A stretch of 64,000 nt of DNA from Saussurea involucrata (GCA_033807775.1 CM066322.1:20387001-20451000), one strand, 5' to 3'; positions 22,459-34,949 are shown, numbered from the stretch's first letter. Numbers and translations: made by a program. Notes: generated by a model not told the origin, from the sequence alone.

Positions 22459-22689
22459 TAAGTGTTTATCTTACATGAGTTTGAGATGAAACCGTTTAAA
22501 AAAATCCTAGTAATCATTTAGAAAAGTGTATCTCTTACACAGCTTTTTGCTAAACCGTTTACAATTGTAATTATTTTTCACGATTTTCATAACAAAATTG
22601 TGTATAAATGTAACCATTTATAAAAAAATTGCAGACATTGGTACACAATTTGTTTACTAGAACCGTGTATAATGAGTTATATTTATATT

Positions 22690-25342
22690 TGTAACACCCT
22701 GATTTTTGGAAGGTATCGGTATTTTATGATAAATAAGAAAAATAGGATTTTGGATTGAATCCTAGATTTGATGGTCTTGTTGGATGGGGAATTCAAATAC
22801 AAATCCAACGGGCCTTTCCGGAGCGAAAACGGAGCTATAACGAAGAAGTTATGACCAAAACAGTGGTCGGGAAATAAATCGGGAAACCAGGGTCATGTGG
22901 ACGTCCGTGTGATGCATGTGGACGTCCGCAATGAGTGGAAGTCCGCGTGTGCTTCCGCGGAAGCAGCAGAATGTTGGCCGGGTGCACGTGGACGTCTGCA
23001 TACTCCACGCGGACGTCCGCATCGCGTCTGACGAGCATAAATGCGGGATTTTAGCCCTAAACTTCATTTCCTCATATATCACTCATTTCACCTCCGTTTT
23101 TGGCGATTCAAATTGCCATGGTTTCTATTTTTAGAGCTTTTCAAGGATAAAGTGTTAGTTTTGAAGTTCATTGGAAGATTCAAGGGTGTTTGGTGGTGGT
23201 AAGTCTCTCATTTCTCGGTCTCGAATCTCTTTTTCTTCTCTCCAAATCGTTTCCCCTCTTTCCCTCACAAACCCTATCTGATTTTGGGGCTTTTTCATGT
23301 AGATTAATGTGTTCCTTCTCCATTTTATGCTAGTGGTTTCATTTATTGATGCAAGAGCAAGTTTCATCCACAACACTAGAGATTTTTGGGGTTTTCTAGG
23401 TTTTCATCAAAACCTAAGTGGTGAGTTCATCCTCCCAGCTTCTATACTTTCATATGAGTTATAAATGCTCCATTAATGGCTTCCTAGTTTGGATGCTTAA
23501 CAAATCTTGGTTTGGATGATTTTGGGAAGTTAGGTTAATATTGGGGTTTTGGTCAAAATGAAGATTTTTATATAAGATGTTTGGGGAATGGTTTTAAAGT
23601 GGTTGAATATGAATATTCATGGTTGGAAATATATGGATCTAGGTTTTTGGAAGATTTGGCTTAAGGATTCGTGTTGCATCAAAGGAGCTTACGTTTGGGG
23701 AAAATCTAGATTTAGCCTAAATCTAGCAAGGTGAGTTCAAGTTGATTTGTGAAAACGTTGTACATGCCAAAAATATATTTTTCCAAGTATTTGTATGTTT
23801 TACTTAAAAATATGGTTGAGTTATTTGGTAAGTTTGACCCTTTTGAAGTGTTTAACTTTATAAAGTTTGTAAAACACCCATATTTGGGATTTTTGAATAT
23901 TTTAACGTGTAGTAATCATGAATATGTCTTCAAACGATTTATTGCTCAAATAGAGTTCATTCAATGGTTTTCTTTCATATTGGGTAATTGATTTTATAAA
24001 CCATTTGAGAAAAGGCACATTTTAGTGTCATGAGTCATTTTGAGGATTATAAAGAGTATGAGTCCAATTGGGGAAACCCTTTGTTTTTAACACGTGTAGA
24101 GTTTTGGGTTAATGATGATTTTGTGGTACATGTTTACCTAAACGATGTTTAAACGCGTTTTGTATTATAAGGACTGTTATTTATGGGTCTAATGGGTTTT
24201 GAGCATTTTGCTCGGTTTTGACTTTAAGGAAGTCTTGGGGACATTTTGTCCGGTTTTGATGGCTCAATGTAGAGTCTTATTTATGATTTGCATTTATTGC
24301 AACACATTGCATATTATTGCACATTATTGATATTTACATGCTTGGGTGTTTTAGTCATTCCGGGTTGAGCATGTTTTGTAGACTGTGTTGCATTGGATCC
24401 ATAGGCACGTAAGTCAGTCTTTATTTGATGGTCTATCTCTTTGTGCACGAGGAGTGGACTATTGGAACGCATGGTTATATGCGTTAGGCCTTGGGGCCAC
24501 TAGCGAGTAGGCAATAAGGGACATTGAAGTCCTTAAGGTGTAACTCGTCTAGACTGGATAGGCAATATGGTCCCATAAGTCCTTGAGGTGTAACTCGACG
24601 GAGTAGGCAATAAAGGCATGGGAAAGGTTTGAGGTTGTGATGTCTTTATGGCATGAGAACTAAGACCGAGACTTGAGGTGTAATCCAGTAACATCATAAG
24701 TGGCCTAACTTTATGTGCCTGTCACTTTCGATGGAATCGGGTCTCCCCCGTCACCGAAAGGTGTTGTTTTGGGTAGTTACTTTTATATTTTCGGTGACAC
24801 TCTCTATTTATATGAAATGTCTTCATGGTTTATTGGCATAGTTATATGCCTCATCCTATTTGGATGTTTTAAATATTGGAGCTTTGTCCACGTTTATATT
24901 TCTTGGGATATTTAACGTCCAAGCATGTTTTGAGTGAGTTGGAGTTGGAATTCATTCTGGAAAACGCTTTATACATTTTGGGAACTTTTCCCATAGATTT
25001 TGTGTGCGTTGAAAAATGAGTCGTTTACATCATTTCATAAACCCTTTTGGAAATCATGATTTATGTCGCAAACTTTCATTCTACAAATTATATAAATCAT
25101 GTTATAAACTCTTGAACTCACTAGGCATTAGCCTAACATTTTTATTTGTCGGCATGTGCAACATGTTCAGGTTGGGAGTAGTTCTAGTGACACTACGAAA
25201 GGTCGAGTGCTAGTAGTGTGCTCGAGAGGTGAATTGGTAGTGAAGTCTTCCGCATTGAGTTTTGGGAATAGCAATTGTACTTGAGTTAAGTAACACCCGA
25301 TGTGAACTTAGCCTTTGTACTTAAGACTTGAGTTATATATAT
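22690..25342 (+). repeat. 5' LTR of element I (Tekay-like), left part
   Basis: It begins TGTAACACCCTG at 22690 and is continued at 50410-50520 after the insertion of element II, ending GGGTGTTACA next to a PBS. The whole LTR is about 2.76 kb. It contains a CAGGTGAGTT-like splice-donor word and, at about 24463-24680, short tandem units with a TAGGCAATA core that form hairpins. Confidence 0.8.
24463..24680 (+). repeat. Hairpin units in LTR I
   Basis: ACGCAT/ATGCGT (24467-24484) is a perfect small stem. CGAGTAGGCAATAAGG...GGTGTAACTCG (about 24503-24547) has arms CGAGT/ACTCG and an inner stem AAGGGAC/GTCCTT. A TAGGCAATA core recurs three times. The core resembles the AGGCATAAAG core of the array in element II. 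Confidence 0.5.
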
Positions 25343-27620
25343 TGTAACACCTCGAATTTTCATTATATTATTTTAATGTAAATGGGGTCTATTTATAATT
25401 TAGTCTAAGTTATGGACTAACTGTAAATATAAACTCCAGGGTTGATTGTGTATATTGACCAAAGTTTAAAGTTAATGTTAAAAATTAACTTGAGGGTCTG
25501 TTTTATCATTATTTGAAAGTAGAGATTACTTCATAAGTGGGTAAACAGAATTGTTGAGATGTTATCTCAAATTATCTTTGTTGGAGTCGGTCACTTCCAG
25601 AGAGAGTGAAAGAAGAAGAATAGAGAAAGAAAGAAAAAATCAAGTTCTGATTTCTTGAAGGTTGTGAATCAGAGAAGGAAAGAATTGGAATCGCTGGGTT
25701 AAAAACTTCAATCAGGTGAGTTCATCCTTTCATTTTAAAGCTTTAATAGTTGAAATTGGAATTATATGTTGTGTATAACTGTTGGAATGATTGGGATATT
25801 GGTATTGATTTTAAGTTAAGCAACAATCTGAATTTTTGGACGATTTTATGAATTAATTTGACTTGAATAGAATGAACTGAATCGAAGTTCCGGTATTAAG
25901 AAAATTTCCGGAACTGGGTTGGGTTCCGGAATGGATTGGTTCCGGTATTGAAATGGGAACCGGAATTGAATTGGGTTCCGGAAACAAGTTCCGGAAATTG
26001 GTTTTGGCAAACGGATCCGGAATAAAAACCACTTCCGGAATCGGGCTCAAATGTGAGTTCCAGAATTATTTTTATTGTTGGGCCGGAATGTGAATAGAGA
26101 TCCGGAATTGGGTCTCATGAAATGGGATCCGAAACCTTATTTCCGGTATGGGCCAGCTGAGTTGGACTTCCGGTCCGGATCTGATTGGAGTCCGGTATTC
26201 AACAACCGGAATGGACCATATCAATTAAGGATTTGGACCATATTAAATGAATGGACCATATTAAATGAATGAACCAGCTGATTGCAAAACGGTTTGGACT
26301 TTGGCATTTTAGAAAAAACATGAATTTGGGTCATATTAATTAAGGATTTGGTCCGACATTCATTTAATAATTAAGTATTAAATTTTGATGGGTTTTATTT
26401 CTTTTAAAATCGTTAAGAATTCGACGGGTTTTAATTATTGTTAAAATCTAATTGTAGTTAAGAATTTGATTTAATTCAGAATTCGATTTCGGAATAGTTT
26501 TCATATATTGAGTTTGAAATATTCCTTGGTTATAGTATTCAGAAGGAAACAATTTGAGGATCAAGAAGGGATATACATTTTAATATTCTTAGGGTTAAGA
26601 ATATGTTGTGAGAGGTAGCGTGATATATTATTTTACATGTACGCTAGTAAGTGTAATGGATCCATAGGCACTGTTTTATTTTAACGTGGAATAGGCATAA
26701 AGAAACTTGTAATTCCCGTTGACTTGAAATGTGGATAGGCATAAAGTAAATTGTAATTCCTATTTCGTAAAGGTGTTATGAAATGAGAAATAGGCACAAA
26801 GGAAATTGTAGTTTCTATTTCATAGTGTGATGTGAAATGCGGAATAGGCATAAAGTAATTTGTAATTCCCGTTCACATGGAAATGGAGAATATGCATAAA
26901 GTAATTTGTAATTCTCATTTCGTAGTATAGAAATCGAGGAATAGGCATAAAGTAATTTGTAATTCCTGATTTCTATGGGAAGGTCAGAGATAGGCATAAA
27001 GTAAATTGTAATCTCTACTCCCAGTCCAAGAAATAGGCATAAAGCAACTTGTAATTTCTTGGATAAGAGCAATAATCTAGAATTTGTAATGATTCGTAGT
27101 AGGCTCTTGATTTTGATAATATGACTTAATGAATATTAGTCATATTCATGGGATCGGGTATGTTCCCGTCATTGAGGTGAGCACGTGTACGGTAAGAATG
27201 GTGGAGAACAGGTTTGTTTATATGTATTGGATATTTTCAAACTGTTAACGTTTTAATTTGAAGTTTGGATGTTCTCACTAGGCGTAAGCCTAATTGTTCA
27301 AATTAAATTTTCTTACCAGGTACAGGCTCAGGGAAATAAATAGGATGTGGGACGAGAGCTTTTGAAGTATTCAACTTTTGAGATAAGCGGAGGACTTAGC
27401 TAACGAGATGAGGTTTTTTCGATGGATTGCTTAGATAACCCAGTTAATCTGATTATAGTTGACATGATTAGATTAATAGGTTATTTGGAGAATTCAATAT
27501 TTGTAAATACGAAACCTTATAGTTAGTTCTCTCCTTATTTATATAAAAGTTTGGATGTTATTCTATCATAACTTGTTACAATTTAAGGTTCAAATTGGCC
27601 CTGATTTTTAGGGTGTTACA
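25343..27620 (+). repeat. 5' LTR of element II
   Basis: TGTAACACC...GGTGTTACA, 2278 bp, matched along its length by 48170-50409. It contains a GGTTCCGGAA-rich stretch (25880-26220) and the hairpin array at 26683-27062. Confidence 0.95.
26683..27062 (+). repeat. Array of eight hairpins with a common loop core, 5' LTR copy
   Basis: Eight units spaced 43-55 bp share a core close to AGGCATAAAGTAATTTGTA. Each core is flanked by a different pair of arms that complement each other. Unit 8 has TCCAAGAAAT / ATTTCTTGGA (perfect, 10 bp), unit 6 ATAGAAATCGAGGAAT / ATTCCTGATTTCTAT, unit 5 GAAATGGAGAAT / ATTCTCATTTC, and unit 3 TATGAAATGAGAAA / TTTCTATTTCATA. Arms differ between units while pairing is kept. 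Confidence 0.85.
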
Positions 27621-27623
27621 ATA

Positions 27624-27635
27624 TGGTATCAGAGC
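27624..27635 (+). promoter_or_regulatory. PBS of element II
   Basis: TGGTATCAGAGC lies three bases after the LTR end and complements initiator-Met tRNA. Confidence 0.9.
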
Positions 27636-27953
27636 TGAAGTTTTAGCGAACTAGGTATGAAATGAGATACCTAGACTTAAGCTGTGATGAATTAAGTTAT
27701 GATTTGTGAGATATGGGTAGAAGTGCTAAGACGGGATAGTCTTAGAGTCGAGGGAAATACGTGAAATTAGTACTGTAACGATGGTAACGAGGATTCTCAT
27801 GTATAATATGTTCATAATTCCAATTAGCTACTTTATTATGAATATATTGTTACACAAGCATACTTGTTTCTAAATTGTTACAGTGACTAATGAACGGTAA
27901 AGTACGTTTCGTGTGTCTGGATATGTGTAACCATTACTTATAGTTATTTCTTT

Positions 27954-28864
27954 GTGCTATCTAGAACGACGGTGAATACGCCACCAAGGTCCCCAAATTC
28001 TTCGGAGGATAGGGCAGTATTGGACTGGGGAGAAAAGCGACCGGAAATGGTGGGGACCCATGAGAGTCCGCCGAGGCTACCTTCTATGGGAGGCACAGAC
28101 AGTCGGGTACACAGAACGAGTACCAGTACCGTCAACCCGGAGACGCCGGAATCTACGATGGAGTCGCGCATGATGGAGAACATGATGCGAATGATGAATA
28201 CAGCAATGGCACAACAAACAGAGATGTTTATGAAAGCGCTGAATGATCGAAGTTCGGAGTTACGGCGAACGGAGACAGATATTGGTGTCATAAATCCAAT
28301 TCGTAATCCGGTGGTGAATTTAAACAGGAGGGTGGAAAGAGTATGTTCATATAAGACATTTCTGAGCTGTAAACCGCTATAGTTTACCGGAGCCGACAAT
28401 CCAGTGGCATGCATGAATTGGCTCCGAGATATGGAACAAGCTTTCCGAGCTTGTGAATGTGATGAGGAATCGAAAGTCAGGTTCAGTTCTCAAATGTTAC
28501 GAGGCAATGCGTTGACATGGTGGAATATCGTAACATCTACTGTGACGGCTCCAGTCTTAGCTACTATGACGTGGGAGTCATTAAAGAAGAAGATTCTGGA
28601 GGAATATTGCAACGAGAACGAAATGGACAGGATTGAAGAAGAGTTTCAGATTCTTAAGAAGGGTACTTCGTGTGTTAGGAAGTACACTGAATCCTTCATG
28701 GAAAAGTTGAATCTAGTGGGGCATGTGGCTCCAACTGAGAAAGAGAAGATCAAAGCCTATCTGAAGGGCTTACCGGCGGATATGATGTCGCGGGTACGAA
28801 ATTCCAAAGCTTCGACGTTGAGAGAGACGACCGAAGAAGCTAAAGTAATAGAAGAAGTATATGC
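27954..28864 (+). pseudogene. Element II gag, first part
   Basis: Retrotransposon gag, the capsid-like protein. The frame contains the gag core CSYKTFLSCKPL, WLRDMEQAF, MLRGNALTWWN and the EEFQILKKG helix typical of Tekay gag. A TAG at 28380-28382 interrupts the core. No ATG opens the frame near its upstream end, so the original start is probably mutated. At 28860-28864 the coding sequence is broken by element III between ...EEVYA and KDKE, which resumes at 44434. Confidence 0.85.
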
Positions 28865-29665
28865 TGTTTAGGCAAAAATCACCAGTCTCGACCACGACCA
28901 AGACACTAAGAACATTTATTGCACTTACCTCATAACCAAGACAAATCACGAACACTTGATCCTTCAACCAAAGCTGAAGTTAAAAATACCCCTCGACCTC
29001 GACCGTCGTGACATAGCTCACGACTTCGACCGACTAACATGCGACATTTCTGTTATGTTTTTCTCATTCAATGCAGGGTCAATGTCCTTTATGGCCAACA
29101 GACGTAACCGACAGAAGTAATTATGAGCATTAACATCAATAACTGTTGCGACCGTTACTCCTACAATCAAGAGGACAATCAATACACCCGAAGACTATAA
29201 ATGCAAAGGCTCAATCAACATTCCGGGACAACACATTACATCACACAAACATCCGAACTCGGAAGAACACACGAAACAAGGAATTCTCTCTCGAAGAAAC
29301 GCTCTCGACGCACGACATTCGCACACGACACACAGTTTTTACACATGACGCACACTGTTTTTACATTCAAAACACTTGTTACTTTACATTTAAAGTATTT
29401 CCTTTTATCTGTATTGTAATCTCTGTACGATCGACACCCGAAACATAAGGATATCGCCCCTGTTTGGCGACCATAGTGCAGCGACGACTTCCACAGTCGT
29501 CCGCGGGTTTTTTCCTCGTTGAGGTTTTTCCCGCGTCACCAAATCTCTGTCTCATTTACGTTTTTTGTCTTTAACGCACTGTTTTGTTGAACGATTTCTT
29601 TATTTAGTTGTTAAGCTCCACAATCAACCTTAAGTTATCCTTCTGGACGATTTTTGGCATTAACA
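28865..29665 (+). repeat. 5' LTR of element III
   Basis: 801 bp from TGTTTAGGCAAA to TTGGCATTAACA, followed after a GTT spacer by the PBS. The ends are nearly the same as those of element IV's LTR (TGTTTGGGC...GGCATTAACA), so III and IV are relatives. Confidence 0.95.
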
Positions 29666-29668
29666 GTT

Positions 29669-29686
29669 TGGCGCCCACCGTGGGGC
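29669..29686 (+). promoter_or_regulatory. PBS of element III
   Basis: TGGCGCCCACCGTGGGGC begins three bases after the LTR. It is a PBS of the type common in Tat elements. I do not assign the tRNA. Confidence 0.75.
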
Positions 29687-29766
29687 CCCATCTAGAGAAA
29701 ATCTTCGACAAACGTGCGTTTTACTAACGGTTTCTGGGAGTTTCTTCTGTTTTCTGTTTCAGGAAA

Positions 29767-31388
29767 ATGGCAGCCCCTGGAGATCAAGAGCAAATCATTG
29801 CCCAGATGCCCGAAGGGCTTGAGAAAGCGCAGGATGTTCCTGAGATAGTCGACGACTATCGCCTGGAGGAAGTCATCCTGGACCAGAGCAAGCCTGACCA
29901 GAAAATCCTTGTAGGATCATCCCTTGATCCCTGCCTGAAAGGCAAACTCATATCCTTTTTGCAAGAGCATGCCGATTGTTTTGCCTGGTCGCATGAAGAT
30001 ATGGTCGGCATAGACCCTGATATCATTTCCCATAAGCTCAACGTGGACCCATCATTCAAACCCGTCAAGCAAAAGCGGCAAAAATTCGCTCCTGAAAGGA
30101 ATAAGGTGATAAATGATGAAGTCGACAACCTCCTCAAGACAGGGAAAATTCGAGAAGGAAAGTACCCCGATTGGCTTGCTAATGTCGTGGTCGTGGCAAA
30201 GCAAAATGGCAAATGGAGGGTCTGTATTGATTTTATCGATCTCAACAAAGCCTGTCCAAAGGATCCATTCCCATTGCCACATATCGATGCCATGGTCGAT
30301 GCGACCGCAGGGCATGAACTATTGACGTTCATGGATGCTTATTCTGGATACAATCAGATCCTGATGCACATCGAGGACCAAGAGAAAACTGCGTTCATGA
30401 CAGATCGAGGTATTTACTGTTACAAAGTTATGCCTTTTGGCCTTAAAATGCAGGTTCTACCTACCAACGTCTGGTGAATAAGATGTTCAAAGATCATCTC
30501 GGCGACACAATGGAAGTTTATATCGACGACATGCTCGACAAGTCGAAGCAAGCAGTCGACCATGTCGAACATTTGAGGCAGTCGTTCGACATCCTTCGTA
30601 AATATAGTATGAAGCTTAACCCGACGAAGTGTTCCTTTGGTGTCAGTGCCGGAAAATTCCTGGGTTACATGGTCACTCGACGGGGAATCGAAGCCAACCC
30701 CGACCAGATCAAGGCTATCATCGAGATTAAATCTCCTAGAAATTTCAAAGAGGTCCAAATGCTCACTGGTCGGGTAGCTGCCCTGAATAGGTTTATCTCT
30801 CGATCCTCAGTCAGATGTCATTTATTCTATAACGTCCTCAGAAAAAATAAAGGCTTCGATTGGACCAACGGCCATGAGCAACCGTTGCAAAAATTAAAGG
30901 AATACATGACACCGCCTCCTCTGTTATCAAAACCTCACGATCATGAGGTCTTGCAGCTATATTTGGCTGTTAGTCCTAATGCAGTAAGTGTCGTCCTAAC
31001 CCGAGAAGATGAAAAGCAACAACTGTCGATCTATTATGTAAGTAAATCCCTCTTAGACGCCAAAACCAGGTATTCCTCAATGGAAAACTACTCTTGTCGC
31101 TTGTTACAGTCGCAAAGAAATTGCGACATTATTTCGAATCACATCTGATTACTGTCGTAACTAACTTTCCTCTTAAGTCTGTCTTGAGAAAACCTGAGTT
31201 GACAGGACGTTTAGCAAAATGGAGCATATATCTCAGCAGTTACGACATCACTTTTAAACCCAGGACCGCTATCAAATCGCAAGCCTTGGCGGATTTCATC
31301 GCTGATTTCAGTCCTGAATTGGGAAAAGAAGCAGAGCTCGAAGTGTCAACTGTGGCAACTCACGACGACGTGCCTTGGACTCTGTATG
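29767..31388 (+). pseudogene. Element III: gag-start/RT fusion and first RNase H
   Basis: The reverse transcriptase of a Tat-lineage element. The frame opens MAAPGDQEQIIAQM, which resembles the gag N-terminus of element IV (MAALGNPQQDVAQM). It passes at once into pre-RT and RT sequence (FAWSHEDMVGIDP, WRVCIDFIDLNKACPKD, LTFMDAYSGYNQI), so gag and protease are deleted without breaking the frame. A 1-base deletion in an A-run near 30446 shifts the frame inside FGLKNAGSTYQ. RT resumes with MEVYIDDMLDKS. RNase H follows (LYLAVSPNAVSVVLTRE), with another 1-base loss near 31088. The frame ends at the insertion of element IV inside WTLYV. Confidence 0.85.
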
Positions 31389-32345
31389 TGTTAATGCCAA
31401 AAATCGCACCAAAGGGACAACTTAAGGTCGATGTGGACTTAAACAACTAAAGAAAGGATCTTTCGACGAGACGTGCGACGAGAATAAGAATAAAGAGACA
31501 AGGGATTTGATGACGCAGGAAAAACCTCAATCGAGGAAAAAACCTGCGGATGACAGGGGGTGTCGTCGCTGCACTATGGTCGCCAATCAGGGCCGATGTC
31601 CTTGGTACTGGCGTCGGTCGTACGATGATTACAATACAAATGAAGGAAATGCTTCGAAATGTAAAGTACAAGTGTTTGAATGTAAAAACAGGTGTTTGTC
31701 GTGTGTGAATACAAAGGGTAAATAACTGTTGGTCGAAAGCTGCTGCCGTGCGTCGAGAGCGATAACTTGAGCTTTCCTTCGAGTGTTCTTGAGTTCGCTG
31801 TAAGGTTCTGGCTTTCAGTGCTTGATCTCCAGAGTTTGAATGCTCTTTGCTATGAGTTTGGATGATTTTCTCTGTTGTTTGGTGATATTCACTGATGATC
31901 GCTGTGTGTCTTGGATGTTCCACTGATGGATCCTTGAAATGAGGCTTTAGCTTGGCTTTTATAGTCTTCGTGCCATTAATTAGCTCCATTAATGATTTGA
32001 TCAACGGCTGGAAACGGTCGCTGGAGTGATTATCCATAATGCTCTTCGTCCGTTATGGCTGCTTGCTGTTAATGGCTTTGACTCCTGCATTAAATACTTA
32101 ACAAACGTAACAATCAAGGTTAACGTTAGCTTTGGTCGAAGGTGCGATGATCTTACGCGATGGTCGTACGGGACGAGCGATGCTATGGTCGGGCGTCATG
32201 GGAGACGTACGACTTACCTTTTAAGGGAGACGACGGACGTTTTTTGGGTTCTTGTCGAGACCTTATCTTAATACAAGACTTGGATTATAACGTGCGTCTT
32301 ACCTGCTCTGGTCGTAGTCGTACGACGTGATTTTTTGCCCAAACA
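31389..32345 (-). repeat. 3' LTR of element IV
   Basis: 957 bp, matching 37584-38549. On the plus strand it runs from TGTTAATGCCAAAAATCG to TTTTGCCCAAACA. Confidence 0.95.
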
Positions 32346-32628
32346 GTTTGCCCCCAAAATTTGAAAATTGAATGTCAAATTTAAGTTTTAAATTTTGCTT
32401 GTCGAATACTTGTGACCTGGGTTGAGGGACTTACCTGGTTGTCGTGGAACTGGACCGGTTCGCCTTTTAACTGAACAAGAAGTTGAAAAGGGAACGAGGT
32501 CGTGACGTCATACTGACACACGATGATGCTTACCAGTTGTCGATGACAGGTGTCGACGATCCCTGCGGTCATACGAAGGGACGAGAGCACGCGGTGATCA
32601 TCAAAGGGCTCGACCTGACATGATCGAC

Positions 32629-32638
32629 TACATAAATA
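32629..32638 (+). promoter_or_regulatory. TATA box of the antisense gene in element IV
   Basis: TACATAAATA lies 205 bp upstream of the ATG at 32843. The surrounding CCTGACATGATCG...TACATAAATA is matched in element III (CCTGACAGGATCG...TACATAAATA, minus strand, box at 43327-43318). There it lies 207 bp before the ATG at 43111. Confidence 0.65.
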
Positions 32639-32842
32639 AAGATTACGATGGATCTTTTCTTGGCGATTTCCGTTCGATTAGAACTTGCAAGGATCTTTGA
32701 CCCGATTTAAGTTTTTCTGAGATCATATAAGATACGACCCTCCAGTTTGCGTATGCGTCGCAAGTCTATTGCTAGAAAGCCTAGAAAAAACTGGGATATC
32801 TGGGGCCTTTCAGAAGTGCAAATCAATTTAACGGGGCTGGCA

Positions 32843-34949
32843 ATGTCGACAGAGCCTAGAAGCACCATTCAAAACGAAGAAGATCTCGACGACTTTAGAA
32901 GTCTAGCGAGGATTCCCATGGGGATTACCGTAAGCAAGGTTGGCAAGGTTCGACCGGAAATGTGCCCCGAGGGGTACATTGTTATATATGAATACCCATT
33001 CAAGATAGGCTTTCACTGGCCATATTCACCTTTAGTCAAAGAGTTCATGTGTGAATTTGATCTTTCGCCGGGGCAATTGATGCCCCAGTTCTGGCGAGTT
33101 ATCTTGATCATCGAACGACTTACCTCCAACTGGAATCCACCGATGAATGTGAGGGACCTTCTGACGGCGTATAAGGTCAAGAATGACCGGTACCGTCGCT
33201 ATAGTTTGTTTTCAAGGTTCAAGGGTGATCGTACCCTGGTTTTAAATACTGCGGTCAACGACCGTGGATGGAAGAAGAGGTATGTATTCGTACGGACGTC
33301 GACGCTGGACACTGATAGTGACTAGATTAGGGAGGGTTGGAATATGACGGGTGAGCCTTTGATTATACGTTTTCATGTTATTTTGTTGCTCGATTGTTTC
33401 TTCGACTGATCTTCTTTTTTATGCGTAGATATTGATTTCGATAAGGTAAAGTCGGATGATGCTTCTCGGGTTAAGATCGAAAAGTTCTTGGAATTTAGTA
33501 CCGAAGACCGGTCGTATGTCACGCGTCATTTGATAGACGAGGATGATGACACTGTTTTCTTGAGCGATAGAGTGAGGCTGGGTCGAGAGGAGAAAGAAGA
33601 AGAGGAGGACTGTGAGAAGACTGAGGAGGAAGAGAAGAGTGGAGAACCAGAGGTAGAGATAATTGGTAAGTATTTTTTTGTCTTCTTTTCGCTTGACCTG
33701 GTCTTTCTCTGTTCTGAATCGTCTAATTTCTTTCTTTTACCGTGCAGGTGAATCTCAAGCGCAGGCGACATCTTCTGTTGCTAGGAAGATGGCCCAAGTC
33801 GAAGTAGCTCGCGAGGCGAGTAAGAAGGACGTGTCGACAACTGGGTCGGGAGTCCTGAAGAGAAAAGAGGTCCCGATAGCCGGGTCGGGCCTCTTAAAGA
33901 GGACAAAGGTGTCCGTTCTGAGGGAATCGTCTTTGAAGACGGGTAACCCATCGAGGGTTGCCTTGTACAGGAAGGCGAAGGCGTCGGTTGCGTTTGACAC
34001 GACCGGCGCAGAATCTGTGGATACTACGCAACTGGCGACGATGTCTCCCGTCGTCCTATCCGGCCCTTCATCGACCGACATGGGCAAAGGCGCGCAGAAG
34101 GGACCTGTGGGGGAAACGACGGTCAACTTTACGTTGCCGTCGGGTTTTCTGGACGACAATGTCTTGGACGAGACGAAGTTGTTCCCCCATTTGGAAAAAT
34201 ATTTGCTTCCGTCTTTCAGGGAGCGTTTTGACGGGTTTTCTTTCGAGAAGAAAGAGTTCCATACAGCTGGACTCTTATTCTTGGTAAGTCTTTCTTTCAA
34301 GACTTGTCGTTTGTCGTTGTCGTTGTTTACTAATGCCGCTCATATTATGATTCTTCAGGCGTTCCAAGCTTCCCTGGCATTGCAGACCGAAACGACGAAT
34401 ATAGAGGTTTCAATGGCTTTTGTTACCAAAGATGAAGATGCAGCGTTAGCTAAAGAGAAAGCTGCTTTGGAGCATGAAGAAGCGATGTCGGTGCGCCTTG
34501 ACCACGCTCTGGACGAATTGGATGCCCTCAGTCATACAAGAGACGAGATAAACTCACGTTTGAAGGAGTCCCTGACTTTGATGCGCGACCAAAGAGAGGA
34601 GCTGGAGGGGATAAAGGAATCCGTAACCGCGAAGAGGAAGGAAGTCGAGGGAATCAAGGCTAAGGTGATAAATTTGAAGAAAGAGTCTGATGAGTTGAAG
34701 GACGAAAATAAGTCTTTCTTTTCTTATGCTCAACTTACTGCGCGTGCGGCAGTTATGCGACGTCACCTGCAGGGCAAGGATCTTTTGGCTTCAGCGTCAG
34801 ATGAGCTACGTCTCTTTTATGAGAGAGTCGGGACCGAGAGAGATCTCGACTTAGATGACGAGAAGGAGGTTGAGGAGGAGGTGGCTAACGAGGGTTTTCG
34901 GGATGAGGTATCGGACAAGGTTGTGATCGATGCTCCTCCACAACCTTAG
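32843..34949 (+). pseudogene. Antisense additional gene of element IV: gypsy-transposon-domain-like, coiled-coil protein
   Basis: It lies opposite to gag, next to the 3' LTR. Inferred exons: 32843-33350, 33429-33665, 33748-34283 and 34359-34949. They are joined by GT-AG introns (GTGAG...GTAG, GTAAG...GCAG, GTAAG...TCAG) with continuous phase, about 623 codons. The N-terminal domain (EYPFKIGFHWPYSPLVKEF, LSPGQLMPQFWRVI, RYSLFSRFKGDR, WKKRYVFV) resembles the Pfam family 'Putative gypsy type transposon'. The middle is acidic, then Ser/Lys-rich. The last 150 residues form a long coiled coil (LEHEEAMS... to about 34750), then an acidic tail ending APPQP. One TAG (33323-33325) replaces a Trp codon kept in element III. 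Alternative ATG: 32753. The function is unknown. Confidence 0.75.

Larger units (their letters stand above)
18636..22689. repeat. Segmental duplication, copy A
   Basis: This block (minus the MITE at 18653-19029) recurs at 54700-60056. Both copies hold the same paralog, the same promoter and the same downstream MITE. About 540 bp upstream of the gene (20070-20610) are missing from the other copy. A foldback element is present only here. At 22690 the block is broken by the LTR of element I, at the position corresponding to about 60050 of copy B. Confidence 0.8.

Noticed and set aside
22835..23134. Overlapping 67-77 codon frames on both strands near 23 kb
   Set aside because: They lie within LTR I in a GGACGTCCGC repeat stretch. 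No frame shows a known domain, and they contradict one another.
25853..26272. Short frames in the GGTTCCGGAA-rich part of LTR II
   Set aside because: They occur identically in the other LTR copy, have no known domain, and arise from the repeated TTCCGGAA word.
26683..27062. CRISPR-like array of repeats and variable spacers
   Set aside because: The repeat is imperfect, the 'spacers' are self-complementary arms, and it lies in both LTRs of a plant retrotransposon. It is a hairpin array.
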